From: Parasponia andersonii
Lineage: Eukaryota > Streptophyta > Magnoliopsida > Rosales > Cannabaceae
DNA length: 64,000 nt
Assembly (NCBI GenBank): GCA_002914805.1
Contig: JXTB01000033.1
Location: 964,720-1,028,719, forward strand
Reading direction: 5' to 3'
Shown here: in pieces, positions 1 to 12,900 of the stretch
Numbering within the stretch: the first letter of the stretch is position 1
How the letters are laid out: every line of letters starts with the position of its first letter
Made by a program: the position numbers and the translations under genes
Notes under the pieces: generated by a model
What the model saw: the letters and a program-made list of their open reading frames with translations, nothing else
What the model was told of the DNA's origin: nothing
The model's database searches: none

Positions 1-744
1 TTGTTATTAATTAATTTTGAATTAATTAATTTAAATTTATGGAGAGATAAGTTTCCTAATTTGTTTAAATTTTGAATTTAAAAATATCTAATTATTAGAT
101 AATTAGATAAATAGAAATTGGGAAATTGACTAAAAGTGAAACACTCTTTTTTGAAGGAGTGAATTATCTGCTAGTTTATATATATATATATTAATTAGAT
201 TAAATAGATATATATATATATATAATTTTACGTTTATAAAATAAAAAAAAAAGTAAACTAACATTTTTTAAGGTTATATATATTGATTTAATTAATATAT
301 AATTTATTAAATAGTTTAATAAATAAACATATATATATATATATAAAAGAGCCCTAGCAGAAAATACAGAAGAGACTACGTATTATTTTCTACAGAGCCT
401 CCATAAACTAGAGAGAAAAAGAAGGGTGTCTTCCTATTATCTATAGAACAAACCCTTGCAATCTTGTTGAGAAAATTGTAAGGTTTTAAAGTGTGAGTTT
501 AAGAAATAGTACGCAACGTCCACACGTTCATCCAGCTTGAGGCTTGGATTGAAAGATCGTGGTTGAGAAGACAATAAAGTTAGGATCCGCTGATAAACTA
601 CAAAAGGTATTAGATCTATTCTCTTTATATGTTTCTATTTGCTATGAATTAATACTATGCACTCATATAGTCAATTGTTTTGAGAAATTTTTTTGAATAT
701 TCCTGGACCAATCTTCCGCTGCGAAAATCGTTTTAAATCCAACA
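1..744 (+). mobile_element. Partial LTR-like remnant (possibly Copia), cut by window start
   Basis: The first 350 bases are extremely AT-rich. They are followed by a leader-like stretch and a segment that ends near 744 in a CTTCCGCTGCG...CCAACA motif. That arrangement resembles the 3' end of many plant Copia-type LTRs. No primer binding site follows, so this is either a solo LTR or a truncated copy. It is an old fossil. The assignment rests only on resemblance of the end motif; the other end lies outside the window. Confidence 0.3.
173..345. repeat. AT dinucleotide tracts
   Basis: Two (TA)n runs, at about 176-192 and 207-224, and a third at about 328-344, lie in otherwise AT-rich DNA. They are simple microsatellites inside the LTR-like stretch. 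Confidence 0.8.
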
Positions 745-1505
745 CTTACTCTATGTGGAGGCTTAAACCCTACTCACTTTTATATTTATCTTTAAAAGGG
801 TAGAAAATATATGTTTATTTATAGTATTTTAGCTTAAATTACGTAAAAAATTCCAATTCAAAAAATTAAAAATTATATAATAATTCTCACGAAATAGATA
901 AAATATAATTTTAGGTCTTACTAGATAAAATTAATGATTCCGTCTATGGTGCGATAATGTGTTTCATGTGTTACAACTCTCTAATACAAACCACAAATAA
1001 ACCACATGCATCAATTGGACACCCTTCAGTAACAATTCAAAATCGCATGACCTAACCTCCTTTGTCTCTCGTCCATCCCTTTAACTTCAGTATTAGGAAT
1101 AAAAAAAAAGGCAAAAATATAAACGAAAAAACCAAATAAATACCAAAAATGAAATATCCTAAAAGCTAAAAACCGTTAGCTCATGTCCAAGTGCCGCGAA
1201 ACATCCTATGATAACCCCAAAACAGGAGGCTAGTCACCGCTCCGTTGAAGCCTCCTTCCACGCGGCAAACATTGACCTAAAGTTTCTTGTTGGCGGCTTT
1301 TGTCCCTTTCTGTCCACGTCATCACTTAAACCGTGTGCTCACCACCCCCGGAATCCCATTCCCGATATCCTTTCCATGCTCCCAATACGTAATATAAAAA
1401 CTTAGAAAGACCTTTCAACACCATCGATATCAGAGTTCAAATCCCAAACATTACTGCTTTTTTTTTTTTTTTTGTTTCCTTCGATTCCCGGTACGAAAGA
1501 AAAGG
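745..1505. other. Intergenic DNA and 5' flank of the gene at 1506
   Basis: AT-rich up to about 1160, then nearer average composition toward the next gene. A T run of about 16 bases sits at 1460-1475, just upstream of the start codon. A 65-codon open frame at 1208-1405 has no recognisable domain and is probably chance. No other element was recognised. Confidence 0.5.
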
Positions 1506-2273
1506 ATGTGTAGGTCAACGGATTATCACGGGTTCAACTCCGCGACCCCGACCCGGTTAAAGATCCGGGAATTTCTCGTCCGGTTTTCGGGTTCGGAGGC
1601 CCGGAAACCGTTGCCGAAGTCGCTCACCCTCATCTACCTCCCGCGAATCAACGGCAACGAGCTCGAGATCGACGGGTCGAAGATCCGACCCGATTCTCCG
1701 GCGTTCGTCTCGCTCCACCGCGGAGTGGTTGATTCCGAGGACGGCGAGGCGGCTTTCGGGAGCAGAGATCGGGTCTTGGTCGACGAAGGGGTGCGATTCG
1801 AGGTGTATTTGGGAGAAGAGAAGGTTCTGAAAGGAAGCTTTTGGCGAGATTATAGCGACGAGTGGAGATTGGAGTGCAGGTGCGCTCTCGAGAACGAGGT
1901 CGCCGGAGCCGGAGCCAAGGCGGAGGTTCGGGTTGAGGCGGAGGGACACGTGGCGATGAGTGAGAGGGTGGCTATGGTGGCTCGGAGGAAGCGCGGGTTT
2001 AGTAATGGGCTTGAGGAGATTCCGGAGGAGAGAGAAGTGGACGCTGATGAGGAGGAGGAATCGTCTGTGTGCGGCTCCAATTGCTCATCTGGAGAGCCCG
2101 AGTTTGGATCGGACGGTGGACATTGGGGTCACGTAATGGACGATGAGGACGAGATGGATATGGAAGGAGTTAGATGGGCCGTGGATGTGGGTATTTGGGT
2201 CATGTGCTTGGGTGTGGGCCTTTTGGTTTCTAAAGCCTCTTCCAAGACTCTGAGACGCAGAAGATTATTATGA
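1506..2273 (+). CDS. Unknown plant protein, acidic, C-terminal membrane anchor
   Basis: Intronless 255-codon frame starting at an ATG and ending in TGA. I do not recognise a named family. The N-terminal two thirds (about residues 16-160) look like a compact soluble region, including the segment LTLIYLPRINGNELEIDGSK (40-59). A very acidic, low-complexity linker follows at 170-222. One hydrophobic segment at about 224-243 and an Arg-rich tail (RRRR near the end) come last. No signal peptide is visible, so a tail-anchored topology with the bulk in the cytosol is likely, but this is inference. The coding region is much more GC-rich than its surroundings, as expected for a real exon in AT-rich DNA, and the composition fits an intronless plant gene. 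Antisense open frames over it are shadows. Function is unknown; I am confident that it is a gene. Confidence 0.8.
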   Translation: MCRSTDYHGFNSATPTRLKIREFLVRFSGSEARKPLPKSLTLIYLPRINGNELEIDGSKIRPDSPAFVSLHRGVVDSEDGEAAFGSRDRVLVDEGVRFEVYLGEEKVLKGSFWRDYSDEWRLECRCALENEVAGAGAKAEVRVEAEGHVAMSERVAMVARRKRGFSNGLEEIPEEREVDADEEEESSVCGSNCSSGEPEFGSDGGHWGHVMDDEDEMDMEGVRWAVDVGIWVMCLGVGLLVSKASSKTLRRRRLL

Positions 2274-3746
2274 GTTTTTTTTCCCCCCAAAAATAAATAC
2301 TCAGGCTTATCTGATTTTCTCATGTAAATAGCAATTTTTGTCTAGAAGAGGGTAATAGGAGTACAGGACTATTTTGTTACTTAAGGACTTTTTCCTAACT
2401 ATTTTTCAGAATGAGTTTTTGTACGAATTTACGTTGACATAAAATAATTATTTCCAAAAAATAATAACCACCAAAATTAAAAATAGACAATTCGGCATAC
2501 AGTGATCTTATTTCCATCTATTTTCCAAAACTTAAGTAGTAACTCTCACTTTTAGTTTGCAAGGCCCAATATTGAAATTTGGTTGTCAAAATCAAAGGTG
2601 TTGGAATTTTGCTTTCGTCTATGGGAGACTTGTGATCACTTTGTCCAAGAGTTTCCATATTCCAAATGGAAGAAGAATAGAGAAGAAACTTTTTGTATTT
2701 ATTAGAAATCAAAAGTTGAAAACGTAAGAAGTAATAATGACCTAATCAAAAAATTGTTATCCATCTTGAGTTGAAGATAGTTACATGAACGCTAATTCAC
2801 GCTCATGACTACTTTTGAGCCTTGTACCAAGAATCTATTTTATTAAAGTAGTTTTCTTTTGAACCTTTTTGCTTCCCCCTTGATTAAGACCTTTTTCTCC
2901 TTTGGATACAAAGTTACAACTAACCTTTCAAGCCTTCCTTTACCCTTACACTACTTTACCTTCACTACTTTACCTTTTTCTCCTTATGATAAACTTTAAT
3001 TTTTAATTTTTTTTAAAAGCTTACATGGATCTTATTTAAAAGGAAAAGAAATAAGGGAAAAAGAAAATTCATAAATGGGTCCTTTGAGTGTAGCCGAAGA
3101 TCGCATGTTGCGTTCATTGATGATGAAAGACCTAGTAAAACGTCAAATATATATAATTTTTTAACTTTGTAGTTTTCACTGTCTCAATTACTAAGATTTC
3201 AGCGTTTCAATAAAGAAATAAAGAAAATGAAAGGACCCAGTGGATATTAATTGTATAATTTAACTTTAATTCATCATCAGCTTTGATTTTTATAGATGAG
3301 TATTAGTTGAATATCGCTTCTAATTCGACTCAAGAGCCACAGAGAATAAGAACAAGTAATATTCTAAATGGATTGAAAAATACTTTCACCTTAAGTTGGA
3401 TTATACTGGAAAAAAAAAAAAGGTGTTGTTGCCAAAATAACAACTGCTCTAATCCCTTTTCAGAAAAAGAAAATATTAAGGTTAATTTCAGCAATCGTTT
3501 TGAGCTATAAAAGTCGTATCACTTTTTCTTTTAATCGAATTTCAACAATTAACATCAACCTCCTTTCAACTTAATCAAGTGTATCAGATAAGACCTTAAT
3601 ACTAACAGTTTAAGATTTGTAACGTAAGTTGACATGTGAAATGGGCAAATTAACTCATACGTTATAATTGAAATTCATGCTCTAATATGAACTAACCTTA
3701 TAGTTGGAAGACAAGTGAAATTAATCTCGTCATGCTCGTGATTACG
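2274..3746. other. AT-rich intergenic DNA
   Basis: Holds the 3' flank of the unknown gene and AT-rich sequence. Short open frames here show no domain. No RNA gene or recognisable transposon was seen. Confidence 0.5.
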
Positions 3747-4104
3747 AGATATTATCATTTTTATATCTAATATTTTGATATTTTGTTTAGTTTATATATT
3801 TTATTTTGGTTATTATTAATATTGACTCTAAGATTTAATATTTGTTACAAATTTATAGTAAGACACTAATTTAGAGTAATTAATTTATCAAAATGATTTA
3901 ATAAATTTATTCTCGGATAAGTTTTTATATGGTTTATTTTCAATTTTTTAAACGGCAACTTGATTAATTAACTGCTCTAAATTAGTGTTATAGTATAAAT
4001 TTGTAACAGATTTTAAATATAAAAATCAACGTTGATAATAACCAAAACAGAAGATATAATTTGAATAAAGTGTCAAAATACAGGATATAAAAATAATAAT
4101 ATCC
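3747..4104. mobile_element. Large palindromic MITE-like element
   Basis: The left arm (from about 3747) and the reverse complement of the right arm (ending about 4104) match over roughly 150 bases with scattered differences. Both share the order GATATTAT, TTTTGGTTATTAT, GTTACAAATTTATA and ACACTAATTTAGAG. The middle holds a short loop of about 50 bases. No coding potential is present. A TGATTA-like string lies on both flanks and could be a target duplication, but the match is short. This structure is typical of a non-autonomous fold-back or MITE element. Confidence 0.7.
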
Positions 4105-4200
4105 CCATGATTATTCATCTTAAAATAATTGATTAAATTTAACAAAATTACTTGTGTGATATTGACTTAGTTTGTTTAAGACATGTCAAGTGATAGAAAT

Positions 4201-4607
4201 TGGCTATGTTTAGTAGAGAGGAAAGAAAATAAGAGGGAAGGAAAAAAATATTAGAGAAAAAAAAATGTGCAGGAGTAAGATAAAAAAGAAAGTGATTTTT
4301 CTCTTAAATTTTTTGATATGTCATTCAAAAATAAAGAAAATTAGTTTAGTCAAAATGATTAGTATATTCTCAATGATTTTAAATTTAAGGATGATTTGTT
4401 AAATTTAATTCTTTTATTTTTTTTAATTCCAGTTCTCTCCAATTTGGACGAGAAAAATGTTGCGAGCCCAATCATTTTTAATCCTCTATTTTTTTTTTTT
4501 CGTTTTCTTATCCCCTTTTTCTTTGTATCAAACAATCTATTTCATTTTCTCTCCCCTTTTTCCTCTCTTTTTTTTCTTCTCCTTTTTCCACCCTAACAAA
4601 TATAGCC
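4201..4607. mobile_element. MITE-like element with purine/pyrimidine-rich arms
   Basis: The left end reads GGCTATGTTTAGTAGAGAGG. The right end, reverse-complemented, reads GGCTATATTTGTTAGGGTGG. Inside these imperfect terminal inverted repeats the left side is purine-rich (GGAAAGAAAA type) and the right side is pyrimidine-rich (CTCTCCCC, TTTTTCC type), so the whole element can fold back. About 400 bp and no coding frame. Ends of this kind are common in plant hAT-like MITEs, but I could not confirm an 8-bp target duplication. Confidence 0.55.
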
Positions 4608-6640
4608 TGAAGCAATGCTAAATTGTTAATATGTAAAGAATGCAATAGGAGACAGAAATTGAGCATTTAAGCTTAATAGTAGAATGATATGACGTAAAAT
4701 GCAGTCTTATCCAATGTATGGCAACTTGGATAGGTTCACCCTATCTTGTTACCCCCAAACAAGTCACAAGCACTAATAATGACAAGACAAAAAGTAGAGG
4801 CCACCGAGTGGACAAAAGGGCCAGAAGAAACCCCCAAATGTACGAACTAGCTTAAATTGGTTTAACTTAGTAGCTGGGGAGTTGACAATTCCAGTGCACT
4901 TCAAAACATTTCAACTATACATCTATTCCCCCCTAGATTATTATCATGATTCTTTGTTTGTTTGCCTCGTCGGTGAAGCACCAAAAAGAATGAAAAGATT
5001 AGGGATAATTGTTATTGTTGTGTATTTAGCTTGCAAATAAGACATGGATAAACTTGATCAACTTTCGAATGTAAAGATAATGGGACACTGAGTTATATAA
5101 CTTTGAAAATTAGCGTAAACTATATTTACTAATTAGTCCTGACCGTATACACGTAATATCAACGAAATATTTCTATTTTTCGTCTTTTTATGTGTTTTTT
5201 CTATTACACGTTTTAGACACAATTTTTGAGAAATCTCTCACGTAATTAATTGAATTACCGAGAGATGACACAATATTGTTCTTCGTTCCTATTGCTAATC
5301 AAATTTTTTTTCTTTTACAATTCTTTTTGTAAACATACTAATAAAATTTTAGAGATTATAACGTGGTAAAATAAAATAAAACCCTTATCATTAAAGAAGA
5401 CGAGTTTCCAATTTGTTAAATTTTGATAAAATTCTCTCATATTTTTGTGTTCTTTGATTTTAAGATCATTATATTTTAATAACATTTACTATCAATTAAT
5501 GAGTGAGGACGGTGACGCTTTAAAAAAGTTCATATATATTTAGATAAACTCTGCATATGAATGATATAAGACTTATTCATTGTAATAATTAATAATTCTA
5601 ACTGTGTCAAATCCTAACCACCCGTACAAAAATTAAGGAAAAATAAGGCAAAATTTTGTCAGTGATGTTAAAATTAGAATGAAGTACTAATATTGATCAA
5701 CTGGGGATATGTTAAATGTAGTAAGCTACAAATTCAACTTGAGAAGAATTAGAAAGAAGCATTTTGGAAAATTGATCAAACCAACACCATTATCTTTTGT
5801 AATTAAAGAATTCCAAATGGTCATGATCTTATGATAGTGATCATTCCTACGAGCATGGTTTAGAGTTTAGAGTATTAGAATAGACAATGAGCAATAATTC
5901 ATTTAAAAATTCTTATGAGGAAAAGTTTGAAGCTTAAGCCACATGCTATGATTGGAAATTGGAATTAATTTTAAGCTGAAAAGTCCTGCTATATATACAC
6001 ACTTCTATCCCCCCCCCTCTCTCTCTGACCTAAACTTGAGTAATGAAACCTAATTTTGGAAAATTAAGAGCTAAACTTCATCAACTTGTATCAGATATCA
6101 ATTTGCTAAACTAAAAAAATTCAAAATACAAGAGATATTATTACGTAGGTGATATCTTTCAAAAGTCTATTTTAATACTCTATTTAATTACTAGTAATTT
6201 TCAATACTATTAAGCATAATTAGTCACTTTTAAGTTACAAACTTATTTTAAAGACTAAAATGCTCTATATTGAATATAATTGTTGTCGAGTATAAATTGA
6301 TACTACTTATTAATATTATCGAGTCAAGATTTTGTGGTTCGATAATACTTGACAATTAAATGGTAAAAAAATGCTAAATTATTTACCAAAATTATTAAAA
6401 AAAATAAATGATTTTATCAAAATTTTCATTTTTAATTTTCTTATTCGTAAATAACTAGTAATATATTATTATATTTTTTATTATCTTTAAGGTTCAAGAG
6501 AGTCCAATTCAAACTTCAACCCATTAGACAAAACACGAGAGTAATAAAGATAAATATTTGACTAAAAAATTACCAAATCTAAATCTACTCCTAATTCCCT
6601 AATTAGCAAAACTAGAACAAGTTAAAGGACATCGGGTCCC
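4608..6640. other. AT-rich intergenic DNA upstream of the kinase gene
   Basis: No gene or domain-bearing frame was seen. There is a C run followed by (CT)n at about 6009-6026. The rest is AT-rich with no repeat structure I could identify by eye. Confidence 0.45.
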
Positions 6641-6664
6641 ACTCCTTACATTGTGATATCCGTC

Positions 6665-6709
6665 CACGTGTCAACATCCCGATACCAGAGCAGCACTCGG
6701 ACACGTCAG
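6665..6709 (+). promoter_or_regulatory. ACGT-core elements upstream of the kinase gene
   Basis: A perfect G-box core CACGTG lies at about 6665-6670 and a CACGTCA element at about 6703-6709, some 240-285 bases before the kinase ATG. ACGT-core motifs are bound by plant bZIP and bHLH factors. Their position in a local GC-richer stretch ahead of the first exon makes them plausible promoter elements, but function is inferred from sequence alone. Confidence 0.4.
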
Positions 6710-6950
6710 CAGGCTTTTTTTCTTCTCTCTCATCCCGAGCCAGAGCTCTCTTCCTCTCATGGCGGTCAACGACTTGATATAAAATCAATCTAAAAACGCT
6801 CTGCAAAAACACCCAGAAAAAGAACCGGAAAAAAATAAAAGGTGGGGGACAAAACCTCCTACACCACCCACACCACACGCCTCGGCGTACGGACGGAGCT
6901 AGAATACGAGTCCACCGGCGGCGGGTTTTCCGAGGAGTTTTCCGATCAGT

Positions 6951-9900
6951 ATGGGTAGGACTGGCGGTATTAATTCGAAGACTTTCTCGGCGAAGTCCAG
7001 CGATTACAAGCTTCTTGAAGAGGTTGGTTATGGCGCCAGTGCCACTGTTTACAGGGCGATCTATCTTCCTCTCAATGAAGTGGTGGCTATCAAGTGCTTG
7101 GATCTCGATCGATGCAATAGCAATCTGGTTAGCTGTAGCTATAGCTATATCTATATCTTCTTCTTCTTCTTCTTCAATATTTTGTATCTTTAGAATATGA
7201 GATGTGTTTGGTTCGATTAGGTTTATAGTATTGATGGATTTTTTTGGTTTTGGTTTTGGGATTGAATCTCTGACTTCAGATTTGTGAACTCGAGTCATGG
7301 ACCCGATCTGTGCTTGCTAGGAGATTGTTTATGATTTAGTATTTGATTTTTGGAGTGTAATTAGTGTGTAAAGTGAGATCATGGGGGTTGGGGAAGCTCC
7401 AACTGAAGTTTGTATGGAGGTAGAGACTCATTGGTTTGGTATACTTGTGTTTCAGATCCTCACTTTTCTTTCTTGAGCTTCTACAGATTTATAGTACAGC
7501 TAGTCACTAGTATTATTCTGTGTATATTTTTCTCCTTGGCGTGAGTTTTGATTCTGGGTACCCCATAATCTTAAATGGGTATCTCAGGAGTTCTAGAATG
7601 ATTATGCTTTAGTTGGAGAAGGTACTGGCTCAGGATCAATCTGCATAAGAATCTGTTACTCCTGAGACCTTAAAGGGTTTCATGCTGCTGCAGTTGTTTA
7701 GCTAACATTGATAAGTGGATTTGTACTGAAAGTGTAAGAAGGTGCTCATCATTGGTTCTTTTCTTTATTTCTTTTTGGATGGGTTGAGCAGATGAAGATA
7801 TGGATTTGTTATGACCAAGATATATGAACATTTTGGCAACTTACCGTGAATCGTTCTAATTTTCCAATTATTTATCTAAGGGCTTAAAGATGGGCAAAGT
7901 GTCACAAGAAAATAGAATTCGTGATCTTGTTGGTGTAGTTGACTACTTGTCATTACTCTGTGTTCTTCAGCTTGCATAGTTGCAAATTCTACAGTATCAT
8001 TATGTGTCATAATCTTGGTCTTGAGGATATTCGGGTGGTGGAGTAAGAGATGTAGGTAGGCTAGCTTAGGTGCTCGACCGGTTGGAAATTTCCCGTCTTA
8101 AAAGACAACTAACACACTTGAAGAGAGTATTGTAAGTGTATTGCAAAATTAACTGCAGATTATAGCTCACTTTCTTTTGTTGCACAAGTGACTCATTAGA
8201 ACTTTTGTAGCCTAAGAAAAGCTATAAGTTAGAATCTGAATACTACTGGTCTGCAACTACTTAGAGTATATTTATGTGGATGATGGATCATACTTTTATT
8301 TTACCTGATATGAGATATTGCGTTTTGGCAGGATGACATACGTAGGGAGGCTCAAACAATGAGCTTGATAGAACATCCAAATGTTGTAAGGGCTTATTGT
8401 TCTTTTGTTGTTGAGCGGAACCTTTGGGTGGTCATGCCATTCATGGCAGAGGGTTCTTGTTTGCACCTTATGAAGATTGCATATCCAGATGGGATTGAGG
8501 AGGCAGCTATTGGTTCTATTCTTAAAGAAACCCTTAAGGCATTGGATTATCTTCATCGGCAAGGACATATTCATCGCGATGTAAAGGTCAGTAGGGAGTG
8601 GGATTTTCTCATTTTGAAATTTTGAAAGGATATTGGGTGGCTTCATTTTTTTTTTTTTTTGTTTAAATTTGTTGGCTGCAGGCTGGAAACATACTACTTG
8701 ATACCAATGGGATTGTAAAGCTTGCTGACTTTGGTGTTTCAGCTTGCATGTTTGATACAGGTGATAGACAGCGTTCAAGAAGTACATTTGTAGGCACTCC
8801 CTGCTGGTATAACTCGAGTCTTTGGACTTTATTTACGTATTTTGTGACATTGGACTCTCTCTCTCTCTCTCTCTCTCTTCTTTTTATTCTTCTAATTCTA
8901 ATCCATACGTTTGAAGCTTATTTCTTGTTTTTGCCTTCTAGGATGGCACCAGAGGTATTGCAACCTGGAAGTGGATATAATTCCAAGTAAGTTGATATAG
9001 AGCTTGTAATAAAAATTGACTTGCTATAGTCTTCCTTGAAAGTATTTAATTGCAAGCAAGCAGTCGTACATGATCTGTTGTTTTGTTGAATTGTGTTATA
9101 GTTTAGCCGTGCAAAACTTTCATTGCCTATCTTGTCTCCTCATTGAGGGGTTGTACAAAACTGATTCTGCTGTAGCCTACTTAACTAATATTTGTTGATG
9201 CATTTATGTGTGTGTTAATTGTTAATGTCTTAGTTTCGTCAAAACCAAAACTTTTTCCTTAAGATCACTTTTTGATAATTTACGTTGAAGAAAGATCATA
9301 GAGCTTCATTACGTAATTGTATGCTGCATTATCCTTGTACAGAGCTGATATTTGGTCATTTGGTATAACGGCATTGGAGTTGGCACATGGCCATGCACCT
9401 TTTTCAAAATATCCTCCAATGAAGGTATTCCTTCAACTACAAGGGTCTCAACAAGAATCAATTTGCAAATGTGGCTTGACACTATTGAAATGTATATGTC
9501 TATTTTTCTTTTCCCTCATAGGTTCTCCTGATGACCATACAAAATGCTCCTCCTGGACTTGACTATGATCGTGACAAAAAGTTTTCAAAGGTATTGGAAT
9601 TCTTTCTAGCAAGAGAACGTGCACCGACACGTGTGTGGGCCCTTTTTTTTTTTTTTTTTTTTTGTTTTCATCTAAACCTAGTGAGAAAGCAGTGCCAATG
9701 ATTTTACCAAAGGTGCTCAAAGGCCTCAATTATTGTTATTTTTTTCTTTGGATGTACACTTTCTGGTAGTATATCTTCTAATTAGAGGATTTCCAGTTGT
9801 GACCAGTCTTTTAAAGAAATGGTGGCAATGTGCCTCGTGAAAGATCAAACAAAGAGACCAACGGCAGAGAAATTGTTGAAACATTCCTTTTTCAAACACG

Positions 9901-12900
9901 CTAAGCCTCCTGATCTTTCCGTGAAGAAATTGTTTGCTGACTTGCCACCACTTTGGAATCGTGTGAAAGCCCTTCAGGTGGTGTCATACTATTATAACAT
10001 AGAGGCTTTCTTGTTTTTACTTGTGCTTTTTTTTGCTTATTTTTGGGTTTGTGAAATACCTTGCAGCTTAAAGATGCTGCACAACTAGCGCTTAAAAAGA
10101 TGCCTTCGGCAGAACAAGAGGCATTATCACAGGTTCATAACTTATCTTGACTGATAGTTATCAGTGGCTGGGGCTTTTATTCTGTCTTTTAACGTTATTT
10201 GTTGATTACAAAATAATGCCTTATGAATAGAGCTTTTTTCTGGAATTGTCAGATTTTAATCAGAGTTCATATGTTTTGTATACTATTTGATTTTGAGCCA
10301 GTACCTATCACATAAATATTCATTCTGTATATATGAGAATTTTTATTTATATTTTGTTTCTGTTTATTATTCTTTTTTTTCCCCTGTTTTTCTTGATTAA
10401 TTGGTTTTATATTTAGTTCTAAGGTATTAAAGGTCTTAAATTATCCACTAGGAAGGTACCCCATAAGATTCAAAGGATAAAGTAAAGGAAGCTACCTGCT
10501 TTTGCTGCTTTGAATCAGCCTATACCAGGGAGGAAAAAAATAATACATCCAGCCATATACGATCAAATGGAAAGGAAATTAATCTGCCGAGTTATGAATT
10601 TTCCACATATTCCATTTCAAGGCTTAGCACATGTAACACTATTCTTCTATTGCATAATTACGGGTTAATATTTGTGAATATGATTTGCAATGGCATGATG
10701 CGATGGTTTTCGCTGACAGAGCCTCACTTTTAAAATGACTGTTCCTCTCTGAAAAGTCAATTGATTGAGTACCATCCACCTCAAAATCCTTGTAGTGTGC
10801 TACCCACGTAAACATCTATTGAAGCTCAAAAGAGACAAAAAAAAATCTATAAGTTTATTGAATCAGAATCAGAATCAGAATCATAATACACTGCCTAAGA
10901 ATGGGGGAGGATCTTACATTGGGAGCTCAGAAACATAGGCTTCATAACCTTTTTATTAGTTATGTTTTCCTTCTGGAGTTCAATAACTACTTTTCTCATA
11001 TTTGATGTCATTGTATTCCGTGGTCAGAGTGAGTACCAACGAGGGGTCAGTGCGTGGAATTTTGATCTTGATGATCTAAAAGCTCAAGCATCCCTGGTAT
11101 GCTACATTTTACGTTTTTGTAAATTATCAAGACATCCCATACAGTAATGGTTTTGTTTTAGTTGTAATCAATTTCAATACTAAAAATTGTTGACTTGAAA
11201 TAAAATTCTTTCCTAGGTGCGAGATGATGATGATGATTTGCAAGAGCTGCGGGAAGAAGATGAAAAATTAAAATCAGTATTTATTGAGAAGGTAGTCCTC
11301 TTGTTTTCAACTCATTTTAGCAAACTTTCGATGTGCTACAGGACAATTAATTTTCTTCTGTGTATTTTCCATTGCACTTTGCTGTATTATCGTACTAGAA
11401 TTTCATTTTGATCTTGACACCAAATTATTTATTGTTAATCAATTAGCAGGGTGCATCTTATTGCCAATCCATTTCGGGGAAATTGAAATCACACAATGAA
11501 CTACCTAGTGAGGGACAACCAAGCGGTGATAAATTACAACAGTCTGAATATTTGAACACGGAAGGCACGATTCTGGAATCTGATGTACAGGAATCTGGTA
11601 GCCTAGAGAAAATTGGCTTGAAGAAAAATGGATCAAGCATTGAGTCAATGACTTCTACATCAGAAAAAGAAATAATTATGACCAAGTCTAGAACTCAAAT
11701 AGTGAAAGGTCGCCAAACACATAGTGGTCCTCTCATGCCTGGTGCTGTGCTGACTCATTCAGCATCAGATAGGGGACGCATTTCTGAAAGGTTCATAATG
11801 GATTCTTGTTTCATTTGTGTTATGATTATCATGTGTTTGTAATGATGTCAAGTTGGTTTTACAGATCTTTTTTTTGGTCAGCCAGAGTGCTTCTCCCTTC
11901 ATAATTACATTGCATAAACTTGTGAATACAAATAGAGTTGTAGAACTTTCTTTAGAAACCCCAATTTTTAAGTTTCTTAAAAATGGGGGAACAAAAATAG
12001 AAAAGAGAAAGCTTGGATGATAAATTACGTTGCAGGCCTCCCTATGTAGTTTCTTTGTTTGCATATCCATGAAATCATAATTGTATGAAGCCAATTCGGA
12101 GCATATGCTGCCCTGTGTTGCTTATTACTTCCCCTTTCTCTGTATCAATAAAGGCTGATGGTTTGTTAATTGACTAGGTGTGAGAATGATAAAGCTTCAA
12201 ATGAGAAAGTTAATTGCGAAGTACGGCGAACTCCAAGCTTTAGTGGCCCATTGATGCTTCCAAATCGAGCTTCAGCCAACAGTTTATCAGCTCCCATAAA
12301 GTCTTCTGGAGGTAAGCATGTTGTCAGTGTTGTTCAAAGTTCATTGTCACTTGTGCTTTATGGCTGCTGCTATTTTTTCTGGAAGCTTATAGCACTGAGT
12401 CTTTTTCTCTAATAGGATTTAGGGATTCTCTGGATGATAAATCAAAGGCCAATCTGGTGCAGATTAAGGGACGATTCTCTGTAACATCAGAAAATTTAGA
12501 TCTTGTAAAGGTGATTTTTTAATTCCTATGTGATACACGTGTTCTATTATTTCAGTTTAACTAACTTAAAACTTTGCCCTAGGATATTCCATTAAGTACA
12601 GTTCCACGTCGATCTTCACAGGTAGGCAGCCTGATGTTATTAAATCTTCTGCAAGCAATTATACTTGAGTTTCTTCTCCTCACTTTATTTCTGATCTGTG
12701 AATCTAGGGGTCGCCGCTGAGAAAGTCTGCTAGTGTTGGTGATTGGATATTTGACTCCAAGCCAGCGGTTTGTATGCTAACCTTTTGGACTCGGTACTGA
12801 ATAAGCTATAGGATTTGACTGTTATATCTGGATTATCTTTACGGTAATCTTATAAGAAATTATTAACTATGGAAGAATGAAGAGACTGACTTTTGCTTTT

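Noticed and set aside
1208-1405. 65-codon frame upstream of the first gene
   Set aside because: No domain, and it could equally be chance in the 5' flank.
1557-1949. Antisense frame over the unknown gene at 1506
   Set aside because: A shadow of the GC-rich sense gene; no homology recognised.
6612-7298. 228-codon open frame antisense to kinase exon 1
   Set aside because: It overlaps the kinase exon and promoter, has no domain, and looks like a low-complexity translation.
8296-8787. 163-codon open frame antisense to kinase exons 2-3
   Set aside because: A shadow of the conserved kinase exons; no domain.
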